Shown piece after piece: positions 11,815 to 22,757 of a stretch of DNA of 64,000 bases. Below the pieces are notes generated by a model that was given only the letters and a program-made list of their open reading frames with translations, was not told where the DNA came from and ran no database searches. A program made the translations under genes and the position numbers. Numbering within the stretch: position 1 is the first letter of the stretch; every line of letters starts with the position of its first letter. Source of the stretch: Malurus cyaneus samueli (taxonomy: Eukaryota > Chordata > Aves > Passeriformes > Maluridae); contig CM019227.1 in NCBI GenBank assembly GCA_009741485.1, forward strand, positions 18,704,096 through 18,768,095, read 5' to 3'.

Positions 11815-14149
11815 AGGAGGGTGTGCCAGGACAGTGCCACCCTGCTCCGCAGGACACTGGCACACACCGAGCAGAGCTTGACCATCCCACTGGTGCTGCC
11901 ATGGGTCTCCTTTCCCTCTCTGCTGGACGGTGCCCACCCTGGCACATGGGAGCACACTGGCACCGTGAGTCTGTGAGGGCACAGACTGCAGCTGACAGGG
12001 GGGACTGGGAATGGGGAGAGCTCTCTGCCATCCCACGGTCCCTGGCAGATTCTCTCCCTCTCCAAGAGGTTTGTGGTGACACCTGACACTTCCTGAGGAG
12101 CACAGTGGGGCCGAGGTTCGGGAAGGAGCTGGCAGCAATCTCAAAGGGGACGCTGAGGTTGGAGATTAGGTGGAGCATTTCCGGTGGGAACACGCTGATG
12201 TCTGGGATCGGGTGTCACCTCGCTCTGACTGCAACAACAGCCTTGCTGCACTTGGGAAGGATGGAAAAGAATCCTGAAACCTAAGAGCTGTTTTGTTATT
12301 TACTTTGGTTCTGGTTTTACTCCAAGAATAGAAACAAAGACGATGGATTTGCATCACCAGGAGCAACTTGAGGAGGGAGGAGGAAGTGATGGGACCTCAT
12401 TAGTGACAGGAATGTGCTGGCAAGAGAAGGGCCCCAGTTACAGGGAGTTGGTTTGACCTGGGGGTTCCTTATTAGCATTTTGTTCATCTCACTTGTGTTT
12501 TATTTTTTAATGACGAGTTGGTGAGGTTCAGCAACTGAGCCTTATCTCTGTAAGGGAGTGCTTGCAGAGGCAGAGGGAGCCCGGGCTGCTGCACAGAGGA
12601 ACATCCTTTGGAGGTGCCCCACTTGCATAATTGGGTCTTGATCTCTTGGAAGGAAAAGGAGATTTATCTCTTGCTGCACTGACTATTTGCATGTCACATG
12701 TAAAGCTGGTTTTGCTCCTTCCTGCTGCTGCAGTTGCATCTCCAGTGTGAGCTCAGTCCCAGCAGAGGACTGAGAGCAGCTGCAGTGGGGTGGTGGGGGG
12801 TTCCTGTGAGCCCCTCAGCCTTGATGACCCTCCCCCTGGGGAAGGGAGGGCTGCAATGGATGCTTTGTGGAGCTCTTGACACTCGTTTCATGACAAGGGG
12901 TGTGCTTGTTGCCAACCTGCTGAACCTGTCCTTGCTGAAGCCTCCAGGCAGCCCAGGAGAAAGGGACCTGGCACCCAGGAGCGACTGGCAGGGGAGCAGA
13001 AAGGCACAATGATGTTTTTGCAGAATTTCCCCATTTCTTTGGCTGTCACAGAGATGACTTTCCAAGGCAGAGAGGAGCTTTTCTGAGATGTCCAGCTACC
13101 AGCATGACAACATTCAGCTTCTGGATCTCCCTGTTCCCTGACAACAGAAATGTCTGGCCTTGTGATAAGTTTCAGCACTTCTGGACACTTTGAGGAAAGC
13201 AGGATGAAACTGCTGTCCTGGAATGACCCTACATGCTCCCAGTGCCCCTCTGGGGTGGTGGGGCCCTGGAAAGACCCCAGTTTCAACTTGGGGTGTTGGG
13301 GTCTAGACACTCCTGTCTAGGTCCCTGTTACCTCCTGGGGAGGAGAAGGGGGAAGAGTGATGGCGGACAAGATGAGGGATGGAGCTTCATGTCAGGAAGC
13401 TCCAAGGGACACTGGTGGGCCCTTGCTGGACCTGGGCCCTGGTTCAACCCCTGCTGCCTTCCCCTCCGGCAGGAACTGCTCTATGGGGAGGAGGAGCCAC
13501 ACATGGGCTGTGGTGCCTGGGCTGGGAGGGAGCTCCTGCCCACTCTGCGTGGGGTTTGTGTTCCTTCCCCTCTAGTAGGCTAATTGCCTTTCGGTAATTG
13601 CCCTCTGCATCTTTATGGGTGGCCTCCTCTTTCAGGCTTGAAAGTCAGCAGCAAACCCAGCCCATAGCTCTGCTGATCATCCCAGTTTTGTGCAGATTCT
13701 TTGCTGTTGGTGGCCACCAGGTACCTCTGGTGACATCTGCAATGTTGGCTCTGCAGTGGTAGGTTGCACATTGGGTGAGGGCATGGAGCATTGGCTGCCC
13801 AAAAGAAGGGGAAAGAGAGTCCCAGTGTCTGCTGCTGGCCTGGGCAGGGGTTTGCTCTGGCTCTTCTGGCTGAGTGTTCAGGCCTTTGCTTGCCCTGAAA
13901 AGGCACCAAGTCCTGTGCACTGGGGTTAAGCCTAGTGATGCTCCGGAAGGAAGACACAAACCACAGTTTCCCGGGAGGCTTTCTGTTGTTGTGCCCTTGG
14001 GGAGGATATGGGCAGGAAGCAGATGTGCTGGACAGTTCCAGTGGGTTTCAGGTGAATCCAGCCTTTCCACCAGAGCTCTGGCTACTCTGTGGTTCTGGTA
14101 AGCTCTTGCCAAGAGCCTCAGGGTGACCTTCTGTTCATCTCACCTCTGG
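11815..14149. other. Single-copy sequence with an AT-richer patch
   Basis: No exon was recognised. The interval 12460-12710 is AT-richer than its surroundings and contains TTATTAGCATTTTG, TATTTTTTAATGACGAG and a perfect POU octamer, ATTTGCAT, at 12685-12692. It is a candidate regulatory element; the rest is unremarkable. Confidence 0.35.
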
Positions 14150-14332
14150 AGCGCACTGAAGAGGCTGCCCAGAGGGTTTGTAGAGTTTCCCTCCCTGGGG
14201 ATGTTCAAATCCCAGCTGGACACAATCCTGTGCCATGTGCTCTGCGATGACCCTGCTTAATCAGGGAGGTGGCACCAAATGACCCCTTCAGTGGTCCTTC
14301 CAACCTGAGCTATCCTGGAATTCTGTGACCAT
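14150..14332 (+). mobile_element. CR1-like LINE fragment, older subfamily
   Basis: Diverged forward CR1 tail. It contains GAGGCTGCCCAGAGGGTTTG, TCCCTGGGGATGTTCAAATC and TGGTCCTTCCAACCTGAGC, then a tail remnant AATTCTGTGACC. It differs from the common type in the window by lacking the GGTGTCCCTGCCC block. Confidence 0.75.
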
Positions 14333-14817
14333 TTTGGTTGTCTGATGCAGTGTTCCCAGCCTTTCTGCATCGAGCCTGTGAGGAGGCATCTTCTCAGGGA
14401 GGTGCAGCCCTTCTGCCATCCTTCATCCTCTTCATGAGAGGGCATCATTACCAGAGAGCCTTTGGCTGTGGTTATGCATTGCCTGGTGTGTCAGCAAAGC
14501 TGCTTTGGCATCTGTGAAGCCAAGTGGGCAAACTGCAAATCTTCAACCTGAGTGTTGCTATGAGTGAATTAATACCTGGAGCATCCCTGGACATGTCTGG
14601 TCTGAGTCCTGCAGGACACTCAGAGCTGAAGCAGCTGGACACGGTGTGACAGGAGCCCTGTGAACTGGACACCTTCTCCGGGACATGTTCAATCAAACAA
14701 ACAAGCTGGCCTTACTTCCTGACACATTCAGCAGATTGAAGTGTTTTCCTTACCTACTCTGGGCACAGCATCCGCAGATGATGTCACTGAGCTCTGGGCT
14801 CGTGGTGATCTGTCCTT
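14333..14817. other. Single-copy sequence, no gene seen
   Basis: Nothing recognised between the CR1-like fragment and the 21 bp array. Confidence 0.4.
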
Positions 14818-15434
14818 CCTCTGAGGGGGTGTCCTCCCCTTCCTCTGGGGGTGTCTGTCCTGTCCCCCTCTGGGGGTGTCTGTCCTGTCCTCCCTCTGGG
14901 GGTGGTCTGTCCTCCCTCTGGGGTGTCTGTCCTCCCTCTGGGGGTGTCTGTCCCCCTCTGGGGAGGTGTCTGTCCTCCCTCTGGGGATGTCTGCCCCCCT
15001 CTGGGGGTGTCGTCCTCTGGGGTGTCTGTCCCTCTTGGGGGTGTCTGTCCACCCTCTGGGGTTCGTCCTCCCTCTGGGGGTGTCTGTCCTGTCCACCCTG
15101 GGGTGTCTGTCACCCTCGGGGTGTCTGTCCTCCCTCTGGGGTGTCTGTCCCCCCCTCTGGGGGGTGTCTGTCCACCCTCTGGGGGTGTCTGTCCTCCCTC
15201 TGGGGGTGTCTGTCCACCCTCTGGGGAGGTGTCTGTCCTCTCTGGGGGGTGTCTGTCCTGTCCACCCTCTGGGGTGTCTGTCCACCCTCTGGGGGTGTCT
15301 GTCCTCCCTCTGGGGGTGTCTGTCCTCCCTCTGGGGGTGTCTGTCCACCCTCTGGGGGTGTCTGTCCCCCCTCTGGGGGTGTCTGTCCACCCTCTGGGGG
15401 TGTCTGTCCACCCTCTGGGGGTGTCTGTCCCTGT
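14818..15434. repeat. 21 bp minisatellite, about 30 degenerate copies
   Basis: Tandem units of about 21 bp built on GGTGTCTGTCCWCCCTCTGGG. Copies in the last 150 bp are regular, while copies in the first 400 bp vary in length. The minus strand is purine-rich with a CAGAGGG core. Each unit carries one run of 3-5 G on the + strand. The 21 bp period encodes a heptapeptide in every frame, which explains overlapping ORFs of 203-320 codons on both strands. There is no sign of a real gene. Confidence 0.96.
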
Positions 15435-17271
15435 GCTTTGGATTTGGGTGCCCAGTTGGTGCTGGCAGTGCTGGCTGGGAGTGCTGAGCTGCTGCCATCT
15501 GTCTGTTTGGGCTGGATGTTTGTGGCAGTGCTTGGGATCTGTGGTGTGCTGAAATAGATACACCCCAGCACATATGCCCATGGTAAGGATGGACCTGTTC
15601 CTTCTTGGGGGGTTCCTTTCAGCTTTAGCAGGGGGAGCCTGCCCCTTTCAGGCCTGCAGCACTTGAGACAGCAGTAGGCACAGCTTCCTCTGGGCTCAGG
15701 CTTTGTCTTGCTTGCTGGGAGCCCTAGTGGGAGCAGCCCTGGGTTCTGCCGGGCAGGGTGGGCAGTGCTCAGCATGCAGAGCCCCTCTGGTGCTTTTCCA
15801 TCCCAGCCACAGTTGGTTTTGGGTCGTTCTCCCCATTTTCTGTGTGTGGGTCTGACAGAATCCCAGTTGCCTCCCTTAGGAGAGCATCGGGGGGACCACA
15901 AGAGCCACCGGGAGCTACACATGTGCTGCAAAGGCTTGACTGGAGAAGTCAATGCCCTTGCTGGGCAAAGGCAGATATTTAATCCTGGAAAGGAAATGGA
16001 AGCCAAAGTTACTGCCACAGAGTGGTGGTGGGAAATACCCTGCATTTGGAGACCTCTTCCAAATGGTGACAAGCCGTCTCATTTCTGAGCAGGCCTCCTT
16101 GGCCACAGAAAAGCAGTTAGATCAGGAGCAAAGGTAAATCTTGGTCCAGGGACGTGAAGCATTTTACTTTGCAGGTTCTTTTTGCATAGGGTAGATCTTT
16201 ATTTAGTCTTGGTTTTGTTTAGCAGTTCCTATCACACACAGACTCGCACCCTCACACCATTGGATGTGTCTCCTTTCTCCAGGAGCATCCAACGCCCCCC
16301 ATGGGCATCACTCCCCCTTCCCAAAAAGTTATTGTTCCTAGAAAACAGAGCAGTGCTGCTGGAATGTTAATTGGGAGAAGTGAATAACCGGGGCTCCCCT
16401 CTGCCTAACCTTCCCCAGCCCCCTCTTAACAAGTAAATTGCATTTATTTAGCATTGAGGGTCCTCTCTCTCCTTCCCTGGGCAGACTGAAGTGTCCATTG
16501 TGCAGCTCTGCCTTGGGATTTGCTGTCATTTGTTCAAGGAATTTTTTTTCAAAGAAAAGCAATTTTTAAGGAGGGTGGGGGGCACAACACCACTTTCTTT
16601 CTTGCTGCAGGGAGAGATGAGGTACGATGGACAGAGGGGGGCACGGGCTGGGTCTGTCATTGGTGCCATTCCCAGAGTCACTCAGGGTCCATGCACGGGA
16701 GGGAATGTGAGCGTTTCCCTGTCTGTCCTTGTCGAGACAGGAAATGTGAAATCCACCCCCTGTCTGTAGCGGAAAGCAAATCCATCGTGTAGGTGCTCAG
16801 GGTGCAGCTCCCTGCCAGCCCTGGGGCCTGAGTCCCCATCCCACCTCCTGCCAGCCCAGTCGGTGTGCCACTGGAGGGCCAGGACCAAACCTGTGCCTGT
16901 GGGGAGAGGTTTTACCCAGCCAGGAGGAGGTTTGAGGACGTTCCTAAAAAGCCACCAACCCATCCCAGGGGACACTGTGGGTTCATGTCTGTGTTTCTCA
17001 GTGGTGAGAGCTCCATAGAGCACAGCCCTGACAGCCCAGCTGGGAGCTGTGGCAGAGGTGACAGTTCCCACAGCTGTGCACAGCTGGCTGGGGAGCCCCA
17101 GCTGTGGGGCTGGGCCTGGAGCAGCCCCCCTGCTCAGAGCTCAGGCACCCCATGGTGTAAAGGTTGCAGGTCAGGTTTGCCTGCAGGCTTGGGGGTGGGT
17201 CTATCCATGAAAGCATCAATATTTTTGTTTTCCTGCTTACTGGGCTTTGGATTCCCCAGTTAAATCATTTT
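15435..17271. other. Single-copy sequence, no gene seen
   Basis: No exon or repeat was recognised. The ORFs here are short or are tails of the upstream minisatellite frames. Confidence 0.4.
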
Positions 17272-17655
17272 AGAATCACAGGTTGTGGAATGGTTTGGGT
17301 TGGAAGGTGCTCAAAGCTCATCCCATCCCACCCCCTGTCATGGGCAGGGACACCTTCCACTATCCCAGAGTGCTCCAACCCCATCCAGCCTGGCCTTGGG
17401 CACTGCCAGGGATCCAGGGGCAGCCACAGCTTCTCTGGGCACCCTGTGCCAGGGCCTCCTCACCCTCACAGCCAGGAATTTCTTCCCAATATCCCATCCC
17501 AATATCCCATCCATCCAATATCCCATCCATCCCTGCCCTCTGGCTGTGGGAAGCCATTCCCTGTGTCCTGTCCCTCCAGGCCCTTATCCAAAGTCCCTCT
17601 CCAGCCTTCCTGTAGGCCCCTTTTAGGTACTGGTAGGGACTCTCAGGTCTCTGTT
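17272..17655 (-). mobile_element. CR1 LINE fragment with an internal tandem duplication
   Basis: Reverse CR1 from the octamer-tail complement (TAGAATCACAGG) through ATGGTTTGGGTTGGAAGG to the CCTTTTAGGTACTGG region. Between about 17484 and 17532 the segment CCCAATATCCCATC is repeated three times, a local slippage expansion. Confidence 0.9.
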
Positions 17656-18484
17656 CACTTGTGACTGTAGGGATGTGGATGCCCTTGGATCCACAACTGT
17701 CCCAGATGTCACAGCCCAGCTGGGCTTGGGCTCTGACCCATCACATGTGGAGCCAGTGCTTTGCTTGGATGAAACCCTGGAATTTTAGTTCCATATGAGG
17801 TTGGCTGCTGAAGTACCTGTGGTGTATTTATGTGGACACTGAACTGGTCACACTGGATGTTTGCACAGGTAATTCCGGTCCCACAGCAGGCTCCTGCAGT
17901 GCCCTGCAGGTGTGAGGCTCAGTGGGAGGGTTATGGCAGAAAAGGGGGTCCTGCCATTTCTTTGAGGTGCTCCTGCCCAGAGGACCGAGGCTGATGAGCT
18001 GTAGAATCCTGGAGACTTCACACTGGCACTGGTGGTAGTAGAGGGGAGAGGTTATTCCTGCCTGAATCCTTCCATAATTGGGAACAGGCCCTTTTTCCTA
18101 TATACAATGATTTTTATTGTCATAATTCTGCATTTTGTGTTGTTTGGTGGCCCCAGGATTGAGCTGGGAACCTGATCTAGTGTTTGGAGGGAGCTTTGTT
18201 CTCCTGTGGAGATGGAGGGGAGGCCGGGGGTTTCAGGAGTGTGCTGGCCCTGGAGGTGCTTCCTCTAGCTGGGCTGGGGAGGGGGAGAACACTGGGAACA
18301 GAGCTCCTGGACGTATTGGGAACCTCAAAGCTCCAATATCCCCAGAGAAATATCAAATATCAAATATTGTGGGGTAGTCTGCAGAAAGGGATACAGAAAA
18401 TTTGCAAATTTGAGGGCTCAGGTGAACCCTCTGTTACAGCTCTCTCTTCCATCCCCATTTGGGGACCATGGAATAAGGATTGGA
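17656..18484. other. Single-copy sequence, no gene seen
   Basis: Nothing recognised. There is an AT-richer patch near 18060-18130 and an AAATATCAAATATCAAATATTG mini-repeat near 18345-18368. Confidence 0.4.
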
Positions 18485-18800
18485 AAAGCCCACACTGAGT
18501 CCAGCTGTTAACCCAGCACCAGTGTGTTCACCTCTGACCCACACCCCCAGGTGCCACATCCTCAGGTTTTTTAAAGTCCCTCAGGGAAGGTGACTCCACC
18601 TCTGTCCTAGACAGCTGAGCCAGTGCCTGACTGCCCTTCCAGTGAAGAAATTATCTCGAGTATCCAACCTGAACTTCCCCTGGCACAACTTGAGGCCATT
18701 GTCATGTTCCTGTTACCTGGGAACAGAGCCCGACCCTCCCCACAGCTGGACCCTCCTGTCATGGAGTTGTGGGGAGACAGAATATCCTTGTGTCAGAAAA
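18485..18800 (-). mobile_element. CR1 LINE fragment, second subfamily
   Basis: Reverse copy of a different CR1 3' end. It has AACCCAGCACCAGTGTG, CCACATCCTCAGGTTTTTTA, CCAGTGAAGAAATTATCTC and CCCTGGCACAACTTGAGGCC. This is the subfamily in which the complement reads GTTGCGCCAGGGGAGG. It is diverged and the tail is missing. Confidence 0.8.
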
Positions 18801-19527
18801 GAGGACAGATCCCTTCCTGGCATGGGGCAGCTGGAGCTTTGGGACCCTCCCTTCTGGAGCCCTATGGATGCAGATGTCCTGTTGGGATCCAAGAACTGCA
18901 CTGCAGTGGGCAGAAAATGCGATTTGATTCTCCCACTGCATTGGAACATGAGCTCAGTGGCTTTGAAGCTGCTGTGGAGCAGTTTGTTGTGACACTGGAA
19001 GGTGTTGCTGGGACCAACTGCTGGAGCTGTGCCTTGTGCAGATTTTGGTCTCCCAGGCTGCCAGGACTGTCCATGTGTCTGCCCTGATGTCCCGCCCATA
19101 GCCCTGGTGCAGCCTGGCTGCCCAAAGGAGAGTCTGGGTGGGCTCTGGGAGGCTCAAAAAACACTTTTCTCCTGACTGGCTTGATTATTTTTATTTCTGA
19201 AGTTTGCACTTTGGAAGCACATTACCCTCACCCCATCACTCCTAGGCAAGTGATACATCAGACCAAATGAATAATTCCACAGAGTGGTTAAAGCAGGTAA
19301 TTCTGCAGAAATAGCACTGGATTGAAAACTGAGACCTCTCTCCAGATCTCTGCCATGGTGCCCTGCAGGATCTCAGGCCCTTGGAAAGCAAATTCCTCAT
19401 GATGTGTGCTGAGTTTTGGCCAGCAGGCCTGGGAGGTGGGAAGCAGCACACAGCTCCCAGCAGCAGCAGAGACGTGGCTTGTGCTGGGCTGATGCTCAGC
19501 CCTGCTTATGCTCAGTCCCTGTCCTTT
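18801..19527. other. Single-copy sequence, no gene seen
   Basis: No coding or repeat signal was recognised. Confidence 0.4.
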
Positions 19528-19870
19528 TCACAGAACCATGGAATATCCTGAGCTGGAAGGGACCCACAAGGATCATGAAGTCCCACCCCTGGCCCTGCTC
19601 AGGACACCCCAACAATCCCACCCTGTGCCTGAGAGCGCTGTTTAAACTCTCCTGGAGCTCTGGCAGCCTTGGGGCCAGGACCATTCTCTGGGGAGCCTGG
19701 GCAGTGCCAGCACCCTCTGGGGACAGAAGAACCTTTTCCTGATATCCAATCTAAACCTTCCCTGACACACTGCAGCCATTCCCTGGGTCCTGTCCCTGTC
19801 ACAGAGAGCAGGGTTTAGAGCTGCCCCTCCATTGCTCCTCCTGAGGAAGCTGCAGATCTGATGAGATTCC
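19528..19870 (-). mobile_element. CR1 LINE fragment, third subfamily
   Basis: Reverse CR1 resembling the element at 62395-62790. It has ACAGAACCATGGAATATCC, GAGCTGGAAGGGACCCACAA, CTCTGGGGACAGAAGAACC and CTGATATCCAATCTAAACC. The 3' end is toward 19528 and the 5' edge is approximate. Confidence 0.82.
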
Positions 19871-22639
19871 TTCTGCAAAGCAGTCCTTGGGAAGCTCTGG
19901 ACAGCTCTTGGTTCCCAGCTCTCTTTTCCCCGTGACACACAGTGCTGTGCATTGATGGGTATCATTGCCTGCCCCGTGTCCTGCTGCTCACCAGCTTTGG
20001 AGCATCTGAGTGTGCAGGACACATCTGAGAGGCAGCTGAGGCAGGTGTTGGGTACTTGGGAAGGCTTTTGAGCCTGCTGGGCAGAGCAGCCCTGGCAGGA
20101 TCCTGCTTAGCAGGGTTCCTGTTTGATGTTGAGTGCAGCACCAGCACTGGGGACTTGCACCCCCTCCCCTGGGTGCAGCCCCCTCTGGGCACCTCTGCCC
20201 TGCGGTGCCACCCCCATGCTCTGCCTGGCCCAGGCTGCCAGAATGCACAATTCCCAGCTTTTGCATGGATTAAACCCCGTGTTTTTCCTTCTCAGCTTGA
20301 GTGCCTGTGCACCTCCAGCCCCTCTCTGTCTCCCAGGCTCTCATTCCCTCCAGCCCTTGTCTCTGCCCACTTCTCCCTCTCTTCTCCCCTTTGCTCCCCT
20401 TTGCAGCCGCTGCTTCCTGCTCAGTGCTGGGCAAGCTTTGTTAGAGCAGGGAGAGGTGCAGGCAGCATTCCCAATACTGGGATTCAATGGGAGAGACACC
20501 ATGGTGGCAGGAGGAGGTGGCAGGTCCCGGCTTTACCCATCCCCTTCTTTTTTTAGTGGAAAGGAGGGAGACCAGCAGCTGAACCAGACCGAATTTGGCG
20601 TCTCGTCTGTTGCATTTGGGGACCCTTTGTTGTCCATGTGTTGCTGATTTGTATATTCATGATTAAACCTGCAGCTGTCCAGTGCGGGGAGGATTTGGGA
20701 TGAATTAGAATGACAAGAGACATGGTCTTTACAAATAAAGTAATCATTTCTCCCTGCACTTCACATTCATCCTCTTTCAAAGGGTCTCTGTGTGACGCAG
20801 ATTTGCTGCACTTTGATGCTGGGACTGCTGGGAGATGTCTGGATCTCACAGTGCTCTTTATTCCCGTGGCAGCCGTGGGTGCAGTAACGTGGGAGGAAGG
20901 GGCAGTGTGTTAAATGCTCTGATAGTTTCTAATGGTGTCAAAGTCTGCCATTTAAATTGGGACTTTCATGCTAGAGAAGAATTGAAAGGGGAAGATGGGC
21001 GTGAAAATCGCTGCCGTGGGCCTCCGTTCCTGCGCAGCGTCCCTGTCGGGTGCTTGTTGATCAACCTCCCTCCCCCTGGTCCTGCTTCCCCTCCCGCTGG
21101 AGCTTAATCCTGTGCTGATGGCATCCCTGTGTTGCCATAGAAATTGCCATCTGGCGGGTCAGGCGCTTCACCTCTGCCTGCTGGAGAGTTGGAGCTGGGG
21201 TGAGCCGCTGGGGAGGTGGCACAGTGGTTCCTGCTGGACCTGGGGTTGGTACTGTGGTGGCTGCAGGTCTGCAGCAGCATGGCACTGGGACATGGGTGTC
21301 ATCAGCAGTGTTCCCGTCTGGCACAGTTGTGATTACAGATGTGACTTTGGCTTTTTGTTGGTGTCCAAGGTTTACCAGTCAGGAGAAGTGGTGGCCTCTG
21401 CTGTTAGTGGCAGTGTGGGTGGTCAGTCACCTGAAGGTCTCTCCCTGGCCTCTGTTTTCCATGACCCAGCAGTTCTACCTCCTCCTGTTCCCAGGAGCTG
21501 CCATTGCCTTAGGCGGAGGTTCTTCCAGTAAATGATCCACAGCTCATCCCAAAGTTTCCTGAAGTCACTGCCGAGACTGATCTTCACACTCCTGGACTCT
21601 GAGAGTGTGAGGTATTTGCCCATTAAAAACTCCTCAGAGATGCCTGGAACCTCTCCCTTGGGTGCTGGGCAGGTTCCTGGTCCCTTCCCAAGGTGCCTAA
21701 AATCCGGCTCACTTAAACTAGAGGCTGGACAAAATTCAGAGAATAAAGAGCAATTTTTTATATTGCAGGGCCTTCAGGTGCATTCAGGGCAGTCCCAGCC
21801 CACCCAGGGCTGCACCCACAATGGACAATGGCTCATGGGTTTTTCTCCCTTTCTCACTTTTGTCCATTTGCACATTGGGGCTGAATCCTCCAATTGCAGC
21901 TGCAGCCAATGCAGTCATTGACTCCAAGTTGTTTCCCCCCATTTCTCTATTGTTTCCATCTCTTGGGGTCTGGCACAGGGAGGTGTCCTTGAGTTTGGGG
22001 CTGCAGAGGAATTGTTTTGTGTAAAAATGGGAGAGCAGGAGCTCAGCACTGTCTGTGGAGTCTGGAGTTATCCACTAAAGAAATCCAGGGTTACAGAGAC
22101 ATGGAAATAGAGAAGCTGAAATCCTGAGGCATCAGGGAAGGCTGCCCTACGTTCCTGGACTGGCATAAAGGGTTTCTGTGGGAGTGGTGGCAGAGGGTGG
22201 GTGGAATTCTGCATGAGTCCTGGCCCAAGGCTGTGTAGAAGCCACGTTGCCAAGGCTGTGGGACCTGCCTGCCTGAGGCAGCTGAGGAGGATGGATGTGA
22301 TGATGGCATTGAATGTTTCCCCAAGCTCCACCGAGGAGTGTTGAAGCTCCAAGAAGTCCAGCATGAGAGGAGGGCTCGGGGTGGGGGTAGTGAGGTTTCT
22401 AAGGTCCCTCTTTAGGGATGGCAGTGTCTGGGAGCTCCTCAGGTGAGCTGTGACCATCACACAGCAGTGGCAGGGGGCTCGTGGACACCTCCCCCAGGAG
22501 GTTGGTGGTCATGGCCAAAGGCCTGGGCAAGGGCAGCCCTGCCACAGCTGGCACAGATGGGGCACTGGTGGGTGGCAGATGTGTTCTGCAGCGTGTCCAC
22601 CAGGCCTGGGTGCAAGGAGATCCACTGGATCATGGCCTC
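19871..22639. other. Single-copy sequence, possible conserved patches
   Basis: No exon found. The interval 20640-21150 is less repetitive and mixed in base composition. It includes AATAAAGTAATCATTTC near 20736 and an RFX-type half-site, GTTGCCATAGAAAT, at 21131-21144. It is listed only as a possible conserved non-coding stretch. Confidence 0.3.
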
Positions 22640-22757
22640 ACTGGTGTTCAAGGCCAGGTTGGACAGGGGATAGTGGAACATGTCCCTGCTCGTGGAGGCA
22701 TGGAATGGGATGAGCTTTAAGGGCCCTTCCAACCCAAAACATCCTGGGATTCTAAAG
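22640..22757 (+). mobile_element. CR1 LINE fragment, 3' end
   Basis: Forward CR1 tail with TTCAAGGCCAGGTTGGACAG, GTGGAACATGTCCCTGC and GATGAGCTTTAAGGGCCC, ending at ATCCTGGGATTCTAAA. Confidence 0.85.

Noticed and set aside
11261..12193. 310-codon minus-strand ORF with CECQRTAGHGLCH repeats
   Set aside because: The frame is open because the 39 bp minisatellite lacks stops. Other frames on both strands are open over the same array, and there is no splice or homology support.
14685..16072. ORFs of 203-320 codons on both strands with GVCPPSG or TPPEGGQ repeats
   Set aside because: Direct translation of the 21 bp minisatellite; the heptapeptide repeats in every frame.
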